NCBI GenBank assembly: GCA_022566355.1
Contig: JADFJB010000068.1
Span: 1-24,273, forward strand
From: a candidate division KSB1 bacterium
GTDB lineage: Bacteria; Zhuqueibacterota; JdFR-76; DREG01
DNA: 24,273 bases
Direction: 5' to 3'
The position numbers were made by a program, and so were the translations under genes. Shown piece after piece: positions 8,217-16,316 of this stretch. The notes beneath the pieces were generated by a model. The model saw nothing but the letters and a program-made list of their open reading frames with translations. It did not search any database and was not told the DNA's origin. Position 1 is the first letter of the stretch; each line of letters starts with the position of its first letter.

Positions 8217-8828
8217 TTAAAAGAGTAATAAAGCAAGGAAGGATTTGAGTTCAATACGAAGAATTTTCAAGGCTTTGCTCATTCTGCTTTCCACGGTCTT
8301 GACCGATATATCCAAAGTTTCGGCGATTTCCGTGTATTTCAACCCATCAAAACGATTTAGGCAAAAGACTGTTTGGAGTGGCTCGGGAAGTGATTTAATA
8401 GCTTCATCCGCTTTTTCCTGAAGGTCAAATTGTTCATTTGGCATTACGGTTTGGTTTTTTTCTGCATTCTGAATATATACATCTTCAATGGTGACCTTCC
8501 GTAAATGATCGATTGCTAAATTATTTGCAGACCGGAATAAATAAGCTTTTATTGATTTACTTTCATCCAGTGAGTCTCTATTATTCCAAATCTTATAGAA
8601 AATATCCTGAACCAGGTCTTTGGCTAATTCATAGTTACGAGTCTTATACACTAAAAATCTAAATAGATGCTCAAAATATCGATAATACAATATCTTGAAA
8701 GCGCCTGTATCCGAAGTTTTGATTAGGAGTGTTAGATCAGTATCGCTTTGTTCCACTTGTGTGTCATATAATATTGATTTTGAAGAATCTATCCGCGATA
8801 TGGTAATAAATGAATTTGATAATGGCAA
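8217..8828 (-). CDS. ECF RNA polymerase sigma factor (sigma-70 family)
   Basis: Up to 203 residues, the usual size of extracytoplasmic-function sigma factors. Region 2 spans about residues 45-115 (FEHLFRFLVYKTRNYELAKDL followed by QDIFYKIW, the core-RNAP and -10 binding helices). Region 4 spans about 140-195 (SLPEPLQTVFCLNRFDGLKY followed by TEIAETLDISVKTVESRMSKAL, the -35 binding helix-turn-helix). The start is uncertain: TTG at 8828 gives a long N-terminus, while GTG at 8756 (VEQSDTDLTLLI...) matches the typical ECF N-terminus better; neither has a clear ribosome site. It directs RNA polymerase to a small regulon. The common partner, a FecR-like anti-sigma gene, is not next to it: downstream is a repeat region and then the Gly-rich lipoprotein. 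Confidence 0.88.
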   Translation of the reverse strand: MPLSNSFITISRIDSSKSILYDTQVEQSDTDLTLLIKTSDTGAFKILYYRYFEHLFRFLVYKTRNYELAKDLVQDIFYKIWNNRDSLDESKSIKAYLFRSANNLAIDHLRKVTIEDVYIQNAEKNQTVMPNEQFDLQEKADEAIKSLPEPLQTVFCLNRFDGLKYTEIAETLDISVKTVESRMSKALKILRIELKSFLALLLF

Positions 8829-9171
8829 AATATTTCAGGTTCTTGGCTAAAATTGTTTAAATATTCACAAAACTTCCACTTGAATTGGCAACTGAATCAA
8901 TTCGATGATCTTTTTAAATGAAGAAGCGAAATTTAAGTTCAAAATCTTTGGGGTTAGAAAAATAAATAAAATTGATAAATTGGACGATATTGTAGTTAGC
9001 TCCAATTAAATATTTGTAATCTTTCAGTCTTTAAAAGATGGTATTGGTTTCAAGGTTATTAAATTATTATATTACTCGTGGATAAATCAGCCTACATTAT
9101 GAGAACAATAACTTTCCACTCAACTAAAACTAAAAGCATTCTAGTTACCTTACAATCTCAGGAGTCTTAAA
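8829..9171. other. Intergenic gap between divergent sigma factor and acyl-CoA dehydrogenase genes
   Basis: 343 AT-rich bases with no open frame of note and no strong inverted repeat. It must hold the promoters of both divergent genes, but I could not assign -35/-10 boxes with confidence. Confidence 0.5.
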
Positions 9172-11100
9172 ATGGAAGAAAAGACTAAACAAATGCATGC
9201 CTCCGAGGAAGAAGCACGTCGTGTTGCGGAAGAGGCCAGGGAGAAAGAATGGGATCGTCCCAGCTTTCTGAAAGAAACCTTCCTTGGCAATTGTCGAATG
9301 GATATTATCTATCCATTTCCAGAGCTTAAGGGCATCAACAGACCGGAATTTAAGGAATTTTATGACAAGATGTACTCTTTCTTAAAGGCAGTGGATTCAG
9401 ATGCAATCGATCGCAATGGCAAGATTCCTCCTGAAGATATTAAGAAGTTAGCGGTAATGGGCGCTTTTGGAATGAAGATCGAGACCAAGTATGGCGGTGT
9501 TGGATTATACCAGGCGGAATATAACAAAATCATGAAATTAGTTGCTAGCAAAGATGGCAATCTCGCTGCGTTACTTTCGGCGCATCAATCCATTGGTGTA
9601 CCTCAACCACTGAAATTATTTGGCACCGAAAAGCAAAAAAATGAATACTTCCCTCGGATCGCTAAAGGTGAAGTGACTGCGTTTGCACTTACTGAATCTA
9701 ATGTTGGCTCGGATCCGGCAAAATTGTCTACTTCGGTGGAGGATTCTAAGGACGGAAAGTATTATATCTTAAATGGCGAGAAGCTCTGGTGTACGAATGG
9801 TACGATTGCCGATTTATTGGTAGTGATGGCTAGCCATACTGAAGATGGAAAAATGAGCGCTTTTATCGTCGAAACAAAATGGAAAGGCGTCGAAGTCATC
9901 CATCGTTGCCATTTTATGGGTTTACGGGCACTCGAAAATGGTGTGATAAAATTTACGGATGTTAAAATTCCCAAAGAAAATCTTCTTTGGAAAAGAGGCG
10001 CTGGACTCAAGTTAGCGTTAATTACTTTAAATACCGGTAGGTTAACGATCCCGGCATGTTCGGTTGGAGCAGCAAAGGCATGCATCGAGATTTGCAGAAA
10101 CTGGGGAAAAAGCAGGGTGCAATGGGGTCAGCCTATCGGTAAGCACGAAGCAATTGCCCAAAAGATTACAACCATTACAGCAAATACATTTGCCATGGAA
10201 TCGGTATCGGATTTAGCCACGGCGCTTTCGGATAATGACTTCGATATCCGATTGGAAGCTGCCGTCGCTAAAATATTTAACACTGAGGTTGGCTGGAAAA
10301 TAATCGACGAAACACTTCAAATCCGTAGCGGACGCGGTTATGAAACAGCAGATTCTCTAAAAGCGAGAGGAGAACCCGGAATTCCGGTTGAAAGAGCACT
10401 TCGAGATTTTCGTATCAATATGATCTTTGAAGGCACGAGTGAAATTATGCGTCTGTTTATCGCTCGAGAGGCTGTGGATAAACATCTTGAGGTAGCCGGA
10501 GCCATGATCGATCCGAAAAAGAAAATTGGCGAGAAATTGAGCGCTTTCCCCGGGATCGTTAAGTTTTATATTAAATGGTATCCTAAGCTGTGGTTTGCCT
10601 GGGATAGATGGCCGAATCATGGTCAATATGGTAAACTCTCGAAACATATAAGATTTATCCATCGAGCCACTCGAAAACTTGCGCGAGAAATTTTTCACGG
10701 TATGCTGATTTACCGAGCAGCAATGCAGAAAAAACAAGCTTTTCTGTTTCGGATAGTGGATATTGGTGCAGAATTATTTGCAATGTCAGCAACGGTTAGC
10801 CGTGCCATTAAAGTGAAAAAAGAAGGCACTAAAAATGCTGAAATTTTAGCGGATATTTTCTGTGCTAATGCTCGAAAACGAATACGGCAAAGTTTCAAAG
10901 CACTATGGTCTAATACGGATAAAAAGCAATACAAACTAGTAAAAGAGATCCTGGATGATAAATACCTGTGGATGGAAGATAATATTATCAGCAACTATCC
11001 GGATGAAGTTGGAGAGAAGAAAGAAGAAGCTCCGGTAGCTAAACCTAGCGAAAAGACAATCGAAGAAAAGAAAGAAGAAGTAGAAGAAGCCACGACGTAA
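9172..11100 (+). CDS. Acyl-CoA dehydrogenase, VLCAD/ACAD9-like (FAD-dependent)
   Basis: 642-residue flavoprotein that introduces the trans-2 double bond in acyl-CoA during beta-oxidation, passing electrons to an electron-transfer flavoprotein. The N-terminal helical domain covers about 60-175. The flavin-contacting segment FALTESNVGSDPA is near 181-193. Substrate and FAD residues follow through 290-400 (GRLTIPACSVGA, QWGQPIGKHEAIAQK). The catalytic base is predicted as Glu420 in FEGTSEIMR. Length beyond about 440 matches the extra C-terminal helical domain of very-long-chain enzymes, which associates with membranes. The last about 35 residues are a Lys/Glu-rich, probably disordered tail. The ATG is preceded by AGGAG at good spacing. 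The gene appears monocistronic, facing the hydrolase gene convergently across two hairpins. A different acyl chain preference is possible. Confidence 0.92.
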   Translation: MEEKTKQMHASEEEARRVAEEAREKEWDRPSFLKETFLGNCRMDIIYPFPELKGINRPEFKEFYDKMYSFLKAVDSDAIDRNGKIPPEDIKKLAVMGAFGMKIETKYGGVGLYQAEYNKIMKLVASKDGNLAALLSAHQSIGVPQPLKLFGTEKQKNEYFPRIAKGEVTAFALTESNVGSDPAKLSTSVEDSKDGKYYILNGEKLWCTNGTIADLLVVMASHTEDGKMSAFIVETKWKGVEVIHRCHFMGLRALENGVIKFTDVKIPKENLLWKRGAGLKLALITLNTGRLTIPACSVGAAKACIEICRNWGKSRVQWGQPIGKHEAIAQKITTITANTFAMESVSDLATALSDNDFDIRLEAAVAKIFNTEVGWKIIDETLQIRSGRGYETADSLKARGEPGIPVERALRDFRINMIFEGTSEIMRLFIAREAVDKHLEVAGAMIDPKKKIGEKLSAFPGIVKFYIKWYPKLWFAWDRWPNHGQYGKLSKHIRFIHRATRKLAREIFHGMLIYRAAMQKKQAFLFRIVDIGAELFAMSATVSRAIKVKKEGTKNAEILADIFCANARKRIRQSFKALWSNTDKKQYKLVKEILDDKYLWMEDNIISNYPDEVGEKKEEAPVAKPSEKTIEEKKEEVEEATT

Positions 11101-11108
11101 AATTCAAA

Positions 11109-11139
11109 AAACCCTCGGGATCTTCAAGACGCAGGGTTT
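11109..11139 (+). terminator. Weak hairpin after the acyl-CoA dehydrogenase gene
   Basis: AAACCCT (11109-11115) pairs with AGGGTTT (11133-11139), a 7-bp stem just past the stop codon. There is no strong T-run, so this is a weak terminator candidate. Confidence 0.35.
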
Positions 11140-11166
11140 AAAGCTTTCCTTGTAAAATAAGCAAAC

Positions 11167-11195
11167 CTGCCAGTTTTCCATAGCCTGGCAGTTTT
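11167..11195. terminator. Terminator hairpin between convergent genes
   Basis: CTGCCAG (11167-11173) pairs with CTGGCAG (11185-11191), followed by TTTT. The 12-base word CAGTTTTCCATA occurs twice in direct order at the two arms, so the site also carries a short direct repeat. It could serve the dehydrogenase and, in the other direction, the hydrolase gene. Confidence 0.55.
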
Positions 11196-11204
11196 CCATA
11201 TCTA

Positions 11205-11984
11205 TTATTTGTTAGATAAAAAAGACAAGATTTGATTTGTTACCTCAACAGGAGCATCTGCATGTACCCAATGACCTGCTCCTGCGATTGTGGAAATTTT
11301 TGCATCAGGGAATAATTGGGGAATCAATTCTTCATCTTGTAATGGTATATAGTCCGAATTTCCACCACGAAGAAAAAGCGTTGGCCCTGAAAATGGCTTT
11401 TTGGAAAAAACACCTTCTCTTAGAATTTGAATATTTTGTTCAATTGCGCTCAGATTCAATTTCCAGGTAAGTGAGTTGTCTTTTTCCCTGGTGAGGTTTT
11501 TTAGTAAAAATTGTCTTATTGCAAGATTTGGAATTCCTTGCATTAACGACTCATCAGCTTGTTTACGTGATTGGATAATTGTGAAATCCAATGTTTTCAT
11601 CGCTTGAATGATATTTACAATAAACTGGATATTAGATGAATTACGATCAATAGGGGATATATCAACAATAACCAGCTTGTCCAAGTGGCGCGGGAAACGA
11701 AGAGCGTACTTCATGGCTATCTTGCCACCAAGAGAATGACCTACCAAAGAAATGTTCTCGAGATTATGATCAGACCGAAATTCCAGCAAGTCTTCAACCA
11801 TACCATTGAAACTGAAATCATCACTATGGGGGGATTGGCCGTGGTTCCTCAAATCGAGCAAGTAGACAGAATTGTGATCTGCTAATTTTTTACCAACTGT
11901 CAGCCAATTATCGGAAGCGCCGAACAAGCCATGCATGATTATGATAGGTTTACCGCCGCCCAGTTTTTTGAAATTTAATTTCAT
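11205..11984 (-). CDS. Alpha/beta hydrolase, YbfF/ABHD11-like esterase
   Basis: 259-residue single-domain alpha/beta hydrolase, normal length for YbfF-type esterases. The oxyanion region MHGLFGASDNW is at 17-27, the family sequence DLRNHGQSPHS at 44-54, and the nucleophile elbow GHSLGG puts the catalytic serine at 84. Asp211 (GNSDYIP) and His238 (AGAGHWVHAD) complete the predicted triad. There is no signal peptide, so it is cytosolic. YbfF-like enzymes hydrolyse short to medium acyl esters, including acyl-CoA thioesters; the native substrate here is unknown. It is convergent with the acyl-CoA dehydrogenase gene, which hints at, but does not prove, a lipid-related role. Confidence 0.88.
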   Translation of the reverse strand: MKLNFKKLGGGKPIIIMHGLFGASDNWLTVGKKLADHNSVYLLDLRNHGQSPHSDDFSFNGMVEDLLEFRSDHNLENISLVGHSLGGKIAMKYALRFPRHLDKLVIVDISPIDRNSSNIQFIVNIIQAMKTLDFTIIQSRKQADESLMQGIPNLAIRQFLLKNLTREKDNSLTWKLNLSAIEQNIQILREGVFSKKPFSGPTLFLRGGNSDYIPLQDEELIPQLFPDAKISTIAGAGHWVHADAPVEVTNQILSFLSNK

Positions 11985-12027
11985 AACACAGCAAAGCTGA
12001 AAACAAATTAGTTAGGTTCTTCCGGAA

Positions 12028-12110
12028 TTGGAGAGAATAAACTAAAAACGAGCATCCCGAGTAGCAATCATAGTTTTTTTATGATTGCGTATCGAGGGGG
12101 TGCTAAACTT
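12028..12110 (-). repeat. Second, shortened and inverted copy of the 6152-6426 element
   Basis: On the opposite strand this matches about 6144-6250: the words GGAGAGAATAA, ACGAGCATCCCGAGTAGCAA and ATGATTGCGTATCGAG recur in order. About two dozen bases of the terminal arm are missing before GGGGGTGCT. The hairpin GCAATCAT/ATGATTGC (12063-12088) is intact. The copy sits upstream of the hydrolase gene. Confidence 0.7.
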
Positions 12111-12263
12111 TGATAAAAAACAAAAGTTTTACAACTGTAATAGTATAAAGGCTCAGAAATATAAAAGACAGCATTGAAAATTTTATTATTCAAAAACTGA
12201 CCTTAAGAAATAATAAACAACAATCTGGTTTTATCTTGATCATCCTGTCATTACTATTTAAAA

Positions 12264-12641
12264 TCAACTTTCCGAAAAGTACTCTCTTGGAATTAGTTTT
12301 CTGCCGGCAAATCCGGCTTCAATATCGTGATAATACTTCAGGTTGTCTTCATCGCTGCGCCAGCATAACAAGACCTCTTTGCCGTTGATCTTTGCTGGAA
12401 AATCAACCAGCCCGATTGTGAAATTCCAATCTTTGAAATAGCAACCGATTTGCTCTAATTCTGCTAAATAACCATTCAGCTTATCGACAAGCTCTTCAAC
12501 TTCCGGATTGTCCGCTTCACCATCTTTTTGCATTAAGTTTAAGGTTCCAATTCTCTGGCCAATTTCAAGAATGTCGTATACGATTCGTTTCACCAATGGC
12601 AAAGTCTTACTGGCTTCCACAGGAGTGTAATATTTTTTCAT
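12264..12641 (-). CDS. DUF2203 family protein
   Basis: 125-residue cytosolic protein. The N-terminal YYTPVEASKTLPLVK is the family opening, followed by a helical stretch (about 15-65, charged and probably coiled-coil-like). The conserved C-terminal block is LEQIGCYFKDW, GLVDFPAKINGKEVLLCWR and EAGFAGRK. Family members are small helical-hairpin proteins of unknown biochemical role. The start is the ATG at 12641 (MKKYYTP). It follows the aquaporin gene on the same strand but is separated from it by a strong hairpin, so it is probably transcribed on its own. Confidence 0.85.
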   Translation of the reverse strand: MKKYYTPVEASKTLPLVKRIVYDILEIGQRIGTLNLMQKDGEADNPEVEELVDKLNGYLAELEQIGCYFKDWNFTIGLVDFPAKINGKEVLLCWRSDEDNLKYYHDIEAGFAGRKLIPREYFSES

Positions 12642-12666
12642 AATTTATAAACTTTTCTTGTACCCT

Positions 12667-12730
12667 AAAAACCAACTTTCTGAGTAATTTCTAAAATGAT
12701 TTTGACAGAGAGCAATAGAAAGTTGGTTTT
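12667..12730 (-). terminator. Long-loop terminator hairpin after the aquaporin gene
   Basis: Arms AAAAACCAACTTTCT (12667-12681) and AGAAAGTTGGTTTT (12717-12730) make a 14-bp perfect stem with a 35-base loop. Read on the minus strand, it ends in a T-run. Confidence 0.6.
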
Positions 12731-12747
12731 CTATTACGATATAAGCA

Positions 12748-13365
12748 CTACTCTCCGGCATTTAGATACAAATAAATTCTTGCAGCAAGCGCTCCGCCCA
12801 ATAGAGGGCCAATTAAATAGATCCATATTGATCCTATTGCAGAACCGCCATTCAATGCATCCACAACCATGGGTCCGATGGCTACAGCAGGATTCAAAGC
12901 GCCACCGGAAATAGATCCTATCGACATGGCGGCAGTCAGCACTGTAAAACCTATGGCTAGTCCATAGATATAATTTCCTTCTAACTTCTTGGTTGTGGCA
13001 ACAGTTAACACAACCGAACAAAGTGCAAATGTAAACAATAACTCCAGCAGGATAGCTTTCCAGGCTGCCACACCGGCGCCGGGAGTTGGAGCAAATGTGT
13101 TATTATTGATTAAATAATAGATCAGGGCTGCAACCAATGCACCTAAAATTTGAGCAGCCATATAACCGGGCACCTGGCTTGCATTCAGTTTTCCCCGCAT
13201 CCAAACGGCTAATGTTACAGCCGGATTGTAATGACCTCCTGAAATATGCCCGCCCATGTATACCATAACCATCAAAACAACTCCAATGGCTATTGGATCG
13301 CCGGCTAAACCAATGGTTAACACCAGGAACATCGTGCCAATAAACTCCATCAAATAGTTACGCAT
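12748..13365 (-). CDS. Aquaporin/glycerol-facilitator (MIP) family channel
   Basis: 205-residue membrane channel with six predicted membrane segments and the two hallmark half-helix motifs: NPA at 47-49 (SGGHYNPAVT) and NPA at 158-160 (SGGALNPAV). I chose the ATG at 13365 because GGAGG lies just upstream; a GTG four codons earlier overlaps that ribosome site. In nearly all aquaporins the second NPA is followed by an arginine that forms the selectivity filter. Here it is followed by valine (Val161), so the pore constriction must differ and the permeant solute is uncertain (water, glycerol, another small neutral solute, or ammonia). It sits in the inner membrane. Length is slightly short for the family, mainly because of short termini. 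Confidence 0.88.
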   Translation of the reverse strand: MRNYLMEFIGTMFLVLTIGLAGDPIAIGVVLMVMVYMGGHISGGHYNPAVTLAVWMRGKLNASQVPGYMAAQILGALVAALIYYLINNNTFAPTPGAGVAAWKAILLELLFTFALCSVVLTVATTKKLEGNYIYGLAIGFTVLTAAMSIGSISGGALNPAVAIGPMVVDALNGGSAIGSIWIYLIGPLLGGALAARIYLYLNAGE

Positions 13366-13370
13366 TACTT

Positions 13371-13375
13371 CCTCC
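13371..13375 (-). promoter_or_regulatory. Ribosome binding site deciding the aquaporin start
   Basis: GGAGG on the minus strand, 5 nt upstream of the ATG at 13365, argues against the upstream GTG at 13377, which overlaps it. Confidence 0.7.
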
Positions 13376-13441
13376 ACTTAGGTTAAGATTATAATTTTGG
13401 CGGACAATATACAGAAAAATGGTGGGTTATGCAATGGTTTA

Positions 13442-13640
13442 ATTAGTGTTTGACCGAAAACTCTTTGCCCATACCACTCATTGTCATTTCGAGTGAATGC
13501 GAGAAATCTTATAAGTTTCTATAATTCTAATATGTTAGCATCTTTTTATGAAAAAGATTTCTCCTCGCGGAGTTTATCCTGAGCGCAGCCGAAGGGCTCC
13601 GTCGAAATGACAAATGCCTAGTTTTCGTTCAGACACTAAT
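13442..13640. repeat. 199-bp nested inverted-repeat element
   Basis: The outer arms ATTAGTGTTTGACCGAAAACT (13442-13462) and its near-inverse at 13620-13640 match at 19 of 21 positions. Inside is a second pair, TGTCATTTCGA (13482-13492) and TCGAAATGACA (13602-13612), plus GAGAAATCT/AAGATTTCTC, the layout of a widespread intergenic repeat of environmental bacteria. There is no coding frame. The remaining gap, 13641-14061, shows no gene that I can support. Confidence 0.75.
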
Positions 13641-14061
13641 TATGAAAATAGTCGAAAATTTAATCCAATCTCTTAAATTATTATGACAACAGAATAAGAC
13701 AAAAAATCAATTATTCTACAATCGGCCAGAGAACTACTCTTCTTTCGATTTGGATTTAACAAAACTTCGATGGATGATATTGCAGTACTGAGCAGCCGAT
13801 AATATGAAAACGATACGGATAATTCCAGGAAAAGAATCTATTTTTGAGGTGGAATTAAAAAGGTGGTATAATTTTTTTATTTTGTCTTCTATTCGTGTTG
13901 GCATTCTTACAGTTGCTATTTTATACAACCTCCAGATAGGATTTTTTTGTTAATCAAATAGCAATCCAATACTTGAAATCAGACTATACTTGATAAAGTA
14001 GAAATTTGACACTATATTTTGGATAAATGTCGTATTCTCACTTTAACAGGAGAGACTAAAA

Positions 14062-14493
14062 ATGAATCTATCCGCCCTTGCAAATGTGTTAGGAGGAAAG
14101 AAAGTTCTCAAAAAAGACATACAAAGCCGAATGGATCTGATTGAGCTAAGTAATAAAGGGGTGACGAAAGATGCTCTAATCCATCTGGCAAAATACTTTG
14201 CTTGTTCGGTTAATCAGATAGCACAGCTCCTCCCTGTTACTGAGCGAACGATACAGAGGTACACACCCGGAAAACCCTTTAATAGAATTGTTTCAGAGCA
14301 TATACTACAAATTGCCGAAGTCGCAGCCAGGGGCTCTGAAGTGTTTGAAGACAGAGATAAATTTCTTGCATGGATGAAGCAACCCAGCAAAGCTCTAAAT
14401 AATAATAAACCAATGAGCCTATTAAACTCAAGGTTTGGTAATGATATGGTAATAGATGAACTTGGCCGAATGGAGCATGGTGTGTTCTCTTAA
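14062..14493 (+). CDS. Xre/ParS (DUF2384)-type antitoxin of a RES toxin pair
   Basis: 143-residue cytosolic protein with the layout of the antitoxins that partner RES toxins. An N-terminal helical helix-turn-helix region covers about 30-75 (GVTKDALIHLAKYFACSVNQ then IAQLLPVTERTIQRY). A C-terminal DUF2384-like domain follows (EHILQIAEVAARGSEVFED then FLAWMKQPSKALNNNKPMSL), whose end normally plugs the toxin active site. The ATG has AGGAG 9 nt upstream. Its stop overlaps the toxin start by one base (TAATG), so the two are translationally coupled. It should neutralise the toxin and repress the operon by binding its promoter; I could not identify the operator with confidence. Confidence 0.88.
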   Translation: MNLSALANVLGGKKVLKKDIQSRMDLIELSNKGVTKDALIHLAKYFACSVNQIAQLLPVTERTIQRYTPGKPFNRIVSEHILQIAEVAARGSEVFEDRDKFLAWMKQPSKALNNNKPMSLLNSRFGNDMVIDELGRMEHGVFS

Positions 14494-14948
14494 TGAAAGT
14501 CTACAGAATCGTCAAAACTCGTTATATTAACGGTTTGTCAGGGAATGGGGCCGGTATTTATGGAGGAAGATGGAATCATAATGGTACGAAAATGGTTTAT
14601 GCTTCTGAGAGCAGATCCTTGGCAACTGTTGAATACCTGGTTCATGTGCCTCTATCATTTGTTCCAACCAATCTTAGTTTGGCGACTCTTCAAATACCCG
14701 ATGGAATAACTCAAAAAAAAATCAAAACCTCTGATTTACCCAATAACTGGCGAAAACATCCAGCGCCTTTGATGTTAGCTGAAATAGGAACAAAATGGGC
14801 AACAAAAAAAGAGTCGTTACTGCTCCGTGTCCCTTCTGCTGTTGTTGAGCATGAATTTAACATTCTGATCAATCCGTTACATCCGGAAATACAACATATT
14901 TCCATATTTCAAATTGAAAGATATTTTGTTGACAACCGGTTACTTTGA
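14493..14948 (+). CDS. RES-domain toxin (NAD+-depleting, toxin-antitoxin system)
   Basis: 151 residues, typical for RES toxins. The family begins with YRIVKTRY and SGNGAGIYGGRWN. By comparison with characterised RES proteins, Arg26 (GGRWN), Tyr36 (MVYAS), Glu47 (TVEYLVH) and Ser115 (VPSAVV) are the expected NAD-site residues, and all are present. The final NPLHPEI segment is also typical. Known members destroy NAD+ (hydrolysis or phosphorolysis), stopping growth until antitoxin is made. With all key positions intact and the antitoxin gene directly upstream, the pair looks functional. It lies just after a repeat-rich gap, which fits an accessory, mobile location. Confidence 0.9.
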   Translation: MKVYRIVKTRYINGLSGNGAGIYGGRWNHNGTKMVYASESRSLATVEYLVHVPLSFVPTNLSLATLQIPDGITQKKIKTSDLPNNWRKHPAPLMLAEIGTKWATKKESLLLRVPSAVVEHEFNILINPLHPEIQHISIFQIERYFVDNRLL

Positions 14949-15085
14949 TGATATTCCTTTTGGACGATAACTATCTAATTCACTGATATTAAACACTGAA
15001 ATACAAATTCTTGTGAATAATGAACAGAAATGATCCCCAACAATCATAGGCTTACATTTTTTCTTTTTAAGTTCAAGAGGCATCC

Positions 15086-16306
15086 ATGAAATTTCAAAAG
15101 ATATCGTTCAAGAATAAAAATGGTGATCTACTCTCCGGAAGACTCGATCTTCCTATCGACAACCTGCCGATTGCCTATGCCCTATTTGCCCATTGTTTTA
15201 CCTGTTCCAAAAACTTGAAAGCTTTGGTAAATATCAGCAATGCCTTGAATATGGCAGGTATCGCAGTTTTTCGGTTCGATTTTACCGGTTTGGGGGAAAG
15301 TGAGGGTGATTTCGCTAATACAAATTTCTCTTCAAACGTAGCGGATTTGGTTGCTGCAGCAAATTACCTGAAAGAGCAGTTTCAATCTCCTAAAATCCTG
15401 ATCGGGCATTCACTTGGTGGTGCGGCAATATTGCAGGCAGCTGCACAGATTGAATCGGCCGAATCGGTTGTGACAATTGCCGCACCTTGCAGTCCAAATC
15501 ATGTTGCCCATTTACTTGAAAGTAATCGAGAAGAAATCGAGCAGAAAGGCGAAGCGCAAGTAGTGCTTGCCGGAAAAAAATTTAACATCAAGAAGCAATT
15601 CCTGGATGATCTGGATCAACACAAAATGCAGGAGACAATTCGTAAAATACGAAAAGCGATGTTGATTTTTCATTCGCCTGTGGACAAGATTGTTGGCATT
15701 GAAAATGCCACATGGATCTTTCAGGCAGCAATGCATCCCAAAAGCTTTATTTCATTGGATAAAGCGGATCACATGCTTACTGACCCATCTGATTCTTTGT
15801 ATGTGGGGTCGGTCATGGCGGCCTGGGCAAGAAAATATATTTCAATCCCAAAGAGAGCAGGTAAACCCCTCGATGCTGAGGGAAACCAGGTAATCGTTCG
15901 AACCGGGGAATCGGGATTTCGTACGGAAGTCAAGGCCGGAGAACATGCGCTGCTTGCCGATGAGCCGGAAAAGTACGGGGGTACAGATACTGGGCCGAAT
16001 CCGTATGATTACCTGGTAACCGCTTTGGGCGCTTGCACCTCAATGACTTTAAGAATGTATGCCGATCATAAAAAATGGCCGTTAGACTCGATAACCGTTC
16101 GTTTAAACCATTCTAAGATCCATGCTGCGGATTGCGGGGATTGCGAATCAAAGGAAGGAAAGATCGATGTTATTGAACGGGAAATTGATGTTGAAGGTGA
16201 ACTGGATGATCAGCAACGACAGCGGCTCCTGGAAATCGCAGATAAATGCCCGGTTCATCGAACACTGCATGGAGAAGTGAAGGTAAGGTCTAAATTAAAA
16301 GCATAA
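15086..16306 (+). CDS. Bifunctional alpha/beta hydrolase-OsmC family protein
   Basis: 406-residue natural fusion. Residues 1-250 are an alpha/beta hydrolase: AHCFTCSKN at 35-43, nucleophile elbow GHSLGG with Ser109, Asp200 in HSPVDKIVG and His229 in KADHML as triad candidates. Residues about 265-406 are an OsmC/Ohr-type domain with the two redox cysteines Cys317 (LGACTSMTLRMYA) and Cys388 (DKCPVHRTL), the latter probably the resolving cysteine. An additional CGDC pair (350/353) sits in the loop between them. OsmC-family proteins reduce organic hydroperoxides using thiols; the attached hydrolase may release peroxidised acyl esters, but this is inference. It is cytosolic. A PaiB-like gene follows after 10 bases in the same orientation, so the two likely form an operon. 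Hydrolase-OsmC fusions are known in many bacteria. Confidence 0.9.
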   Translation: MKFQKISFKNKNGDLLSGRLDLPIDNLPIAYALFAHCFTCSKNLKALVNISNALNMAGIAVFRFDFTGLGESEGDFANTNFSSNVADLVAAANYLKEQFQSPKILIGHSLGGAAILQAAAQIESAESVVTIAAPCSPNHVAHLLESNREEIEQKGEAQVVLAGKKFNIKKQFLDDLDQHKMQETIRKIRKAMLIFHSPVDKIVGIENATWIFQAAMHPKSFISLDKADHMLTDPSDSLYVGSVMAAWARKYISIPKRAGKPLDAEGNQVIVRTGESGFRTEVKAGEHALLADEPEKYGGTDTGPNPYDYLVTALGACTSMTLRMYADHKKWPLDSITVRLNHSKIHAADCGDCESKEGKIDVIEREIDVEGELDDQQRQRLLEIADKCPVHRTLHGEVKVRSKLKA

Positions 16307-16316
16307 AAGGGAAAAT

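Noticed and set aside
13734-13928. 64-residue minus-strand open frame in the gap before the antitoxin gene
   Set aside because: No recognisable motif and no ribosome site; composition is that of AT-rich intergenic DNA.
14000-14040. TTGACA-like -35 box upstream of the antitoxin gene
   Set aside because: No convincing -10 box at proper spacing, so I do not list it as a promoter.
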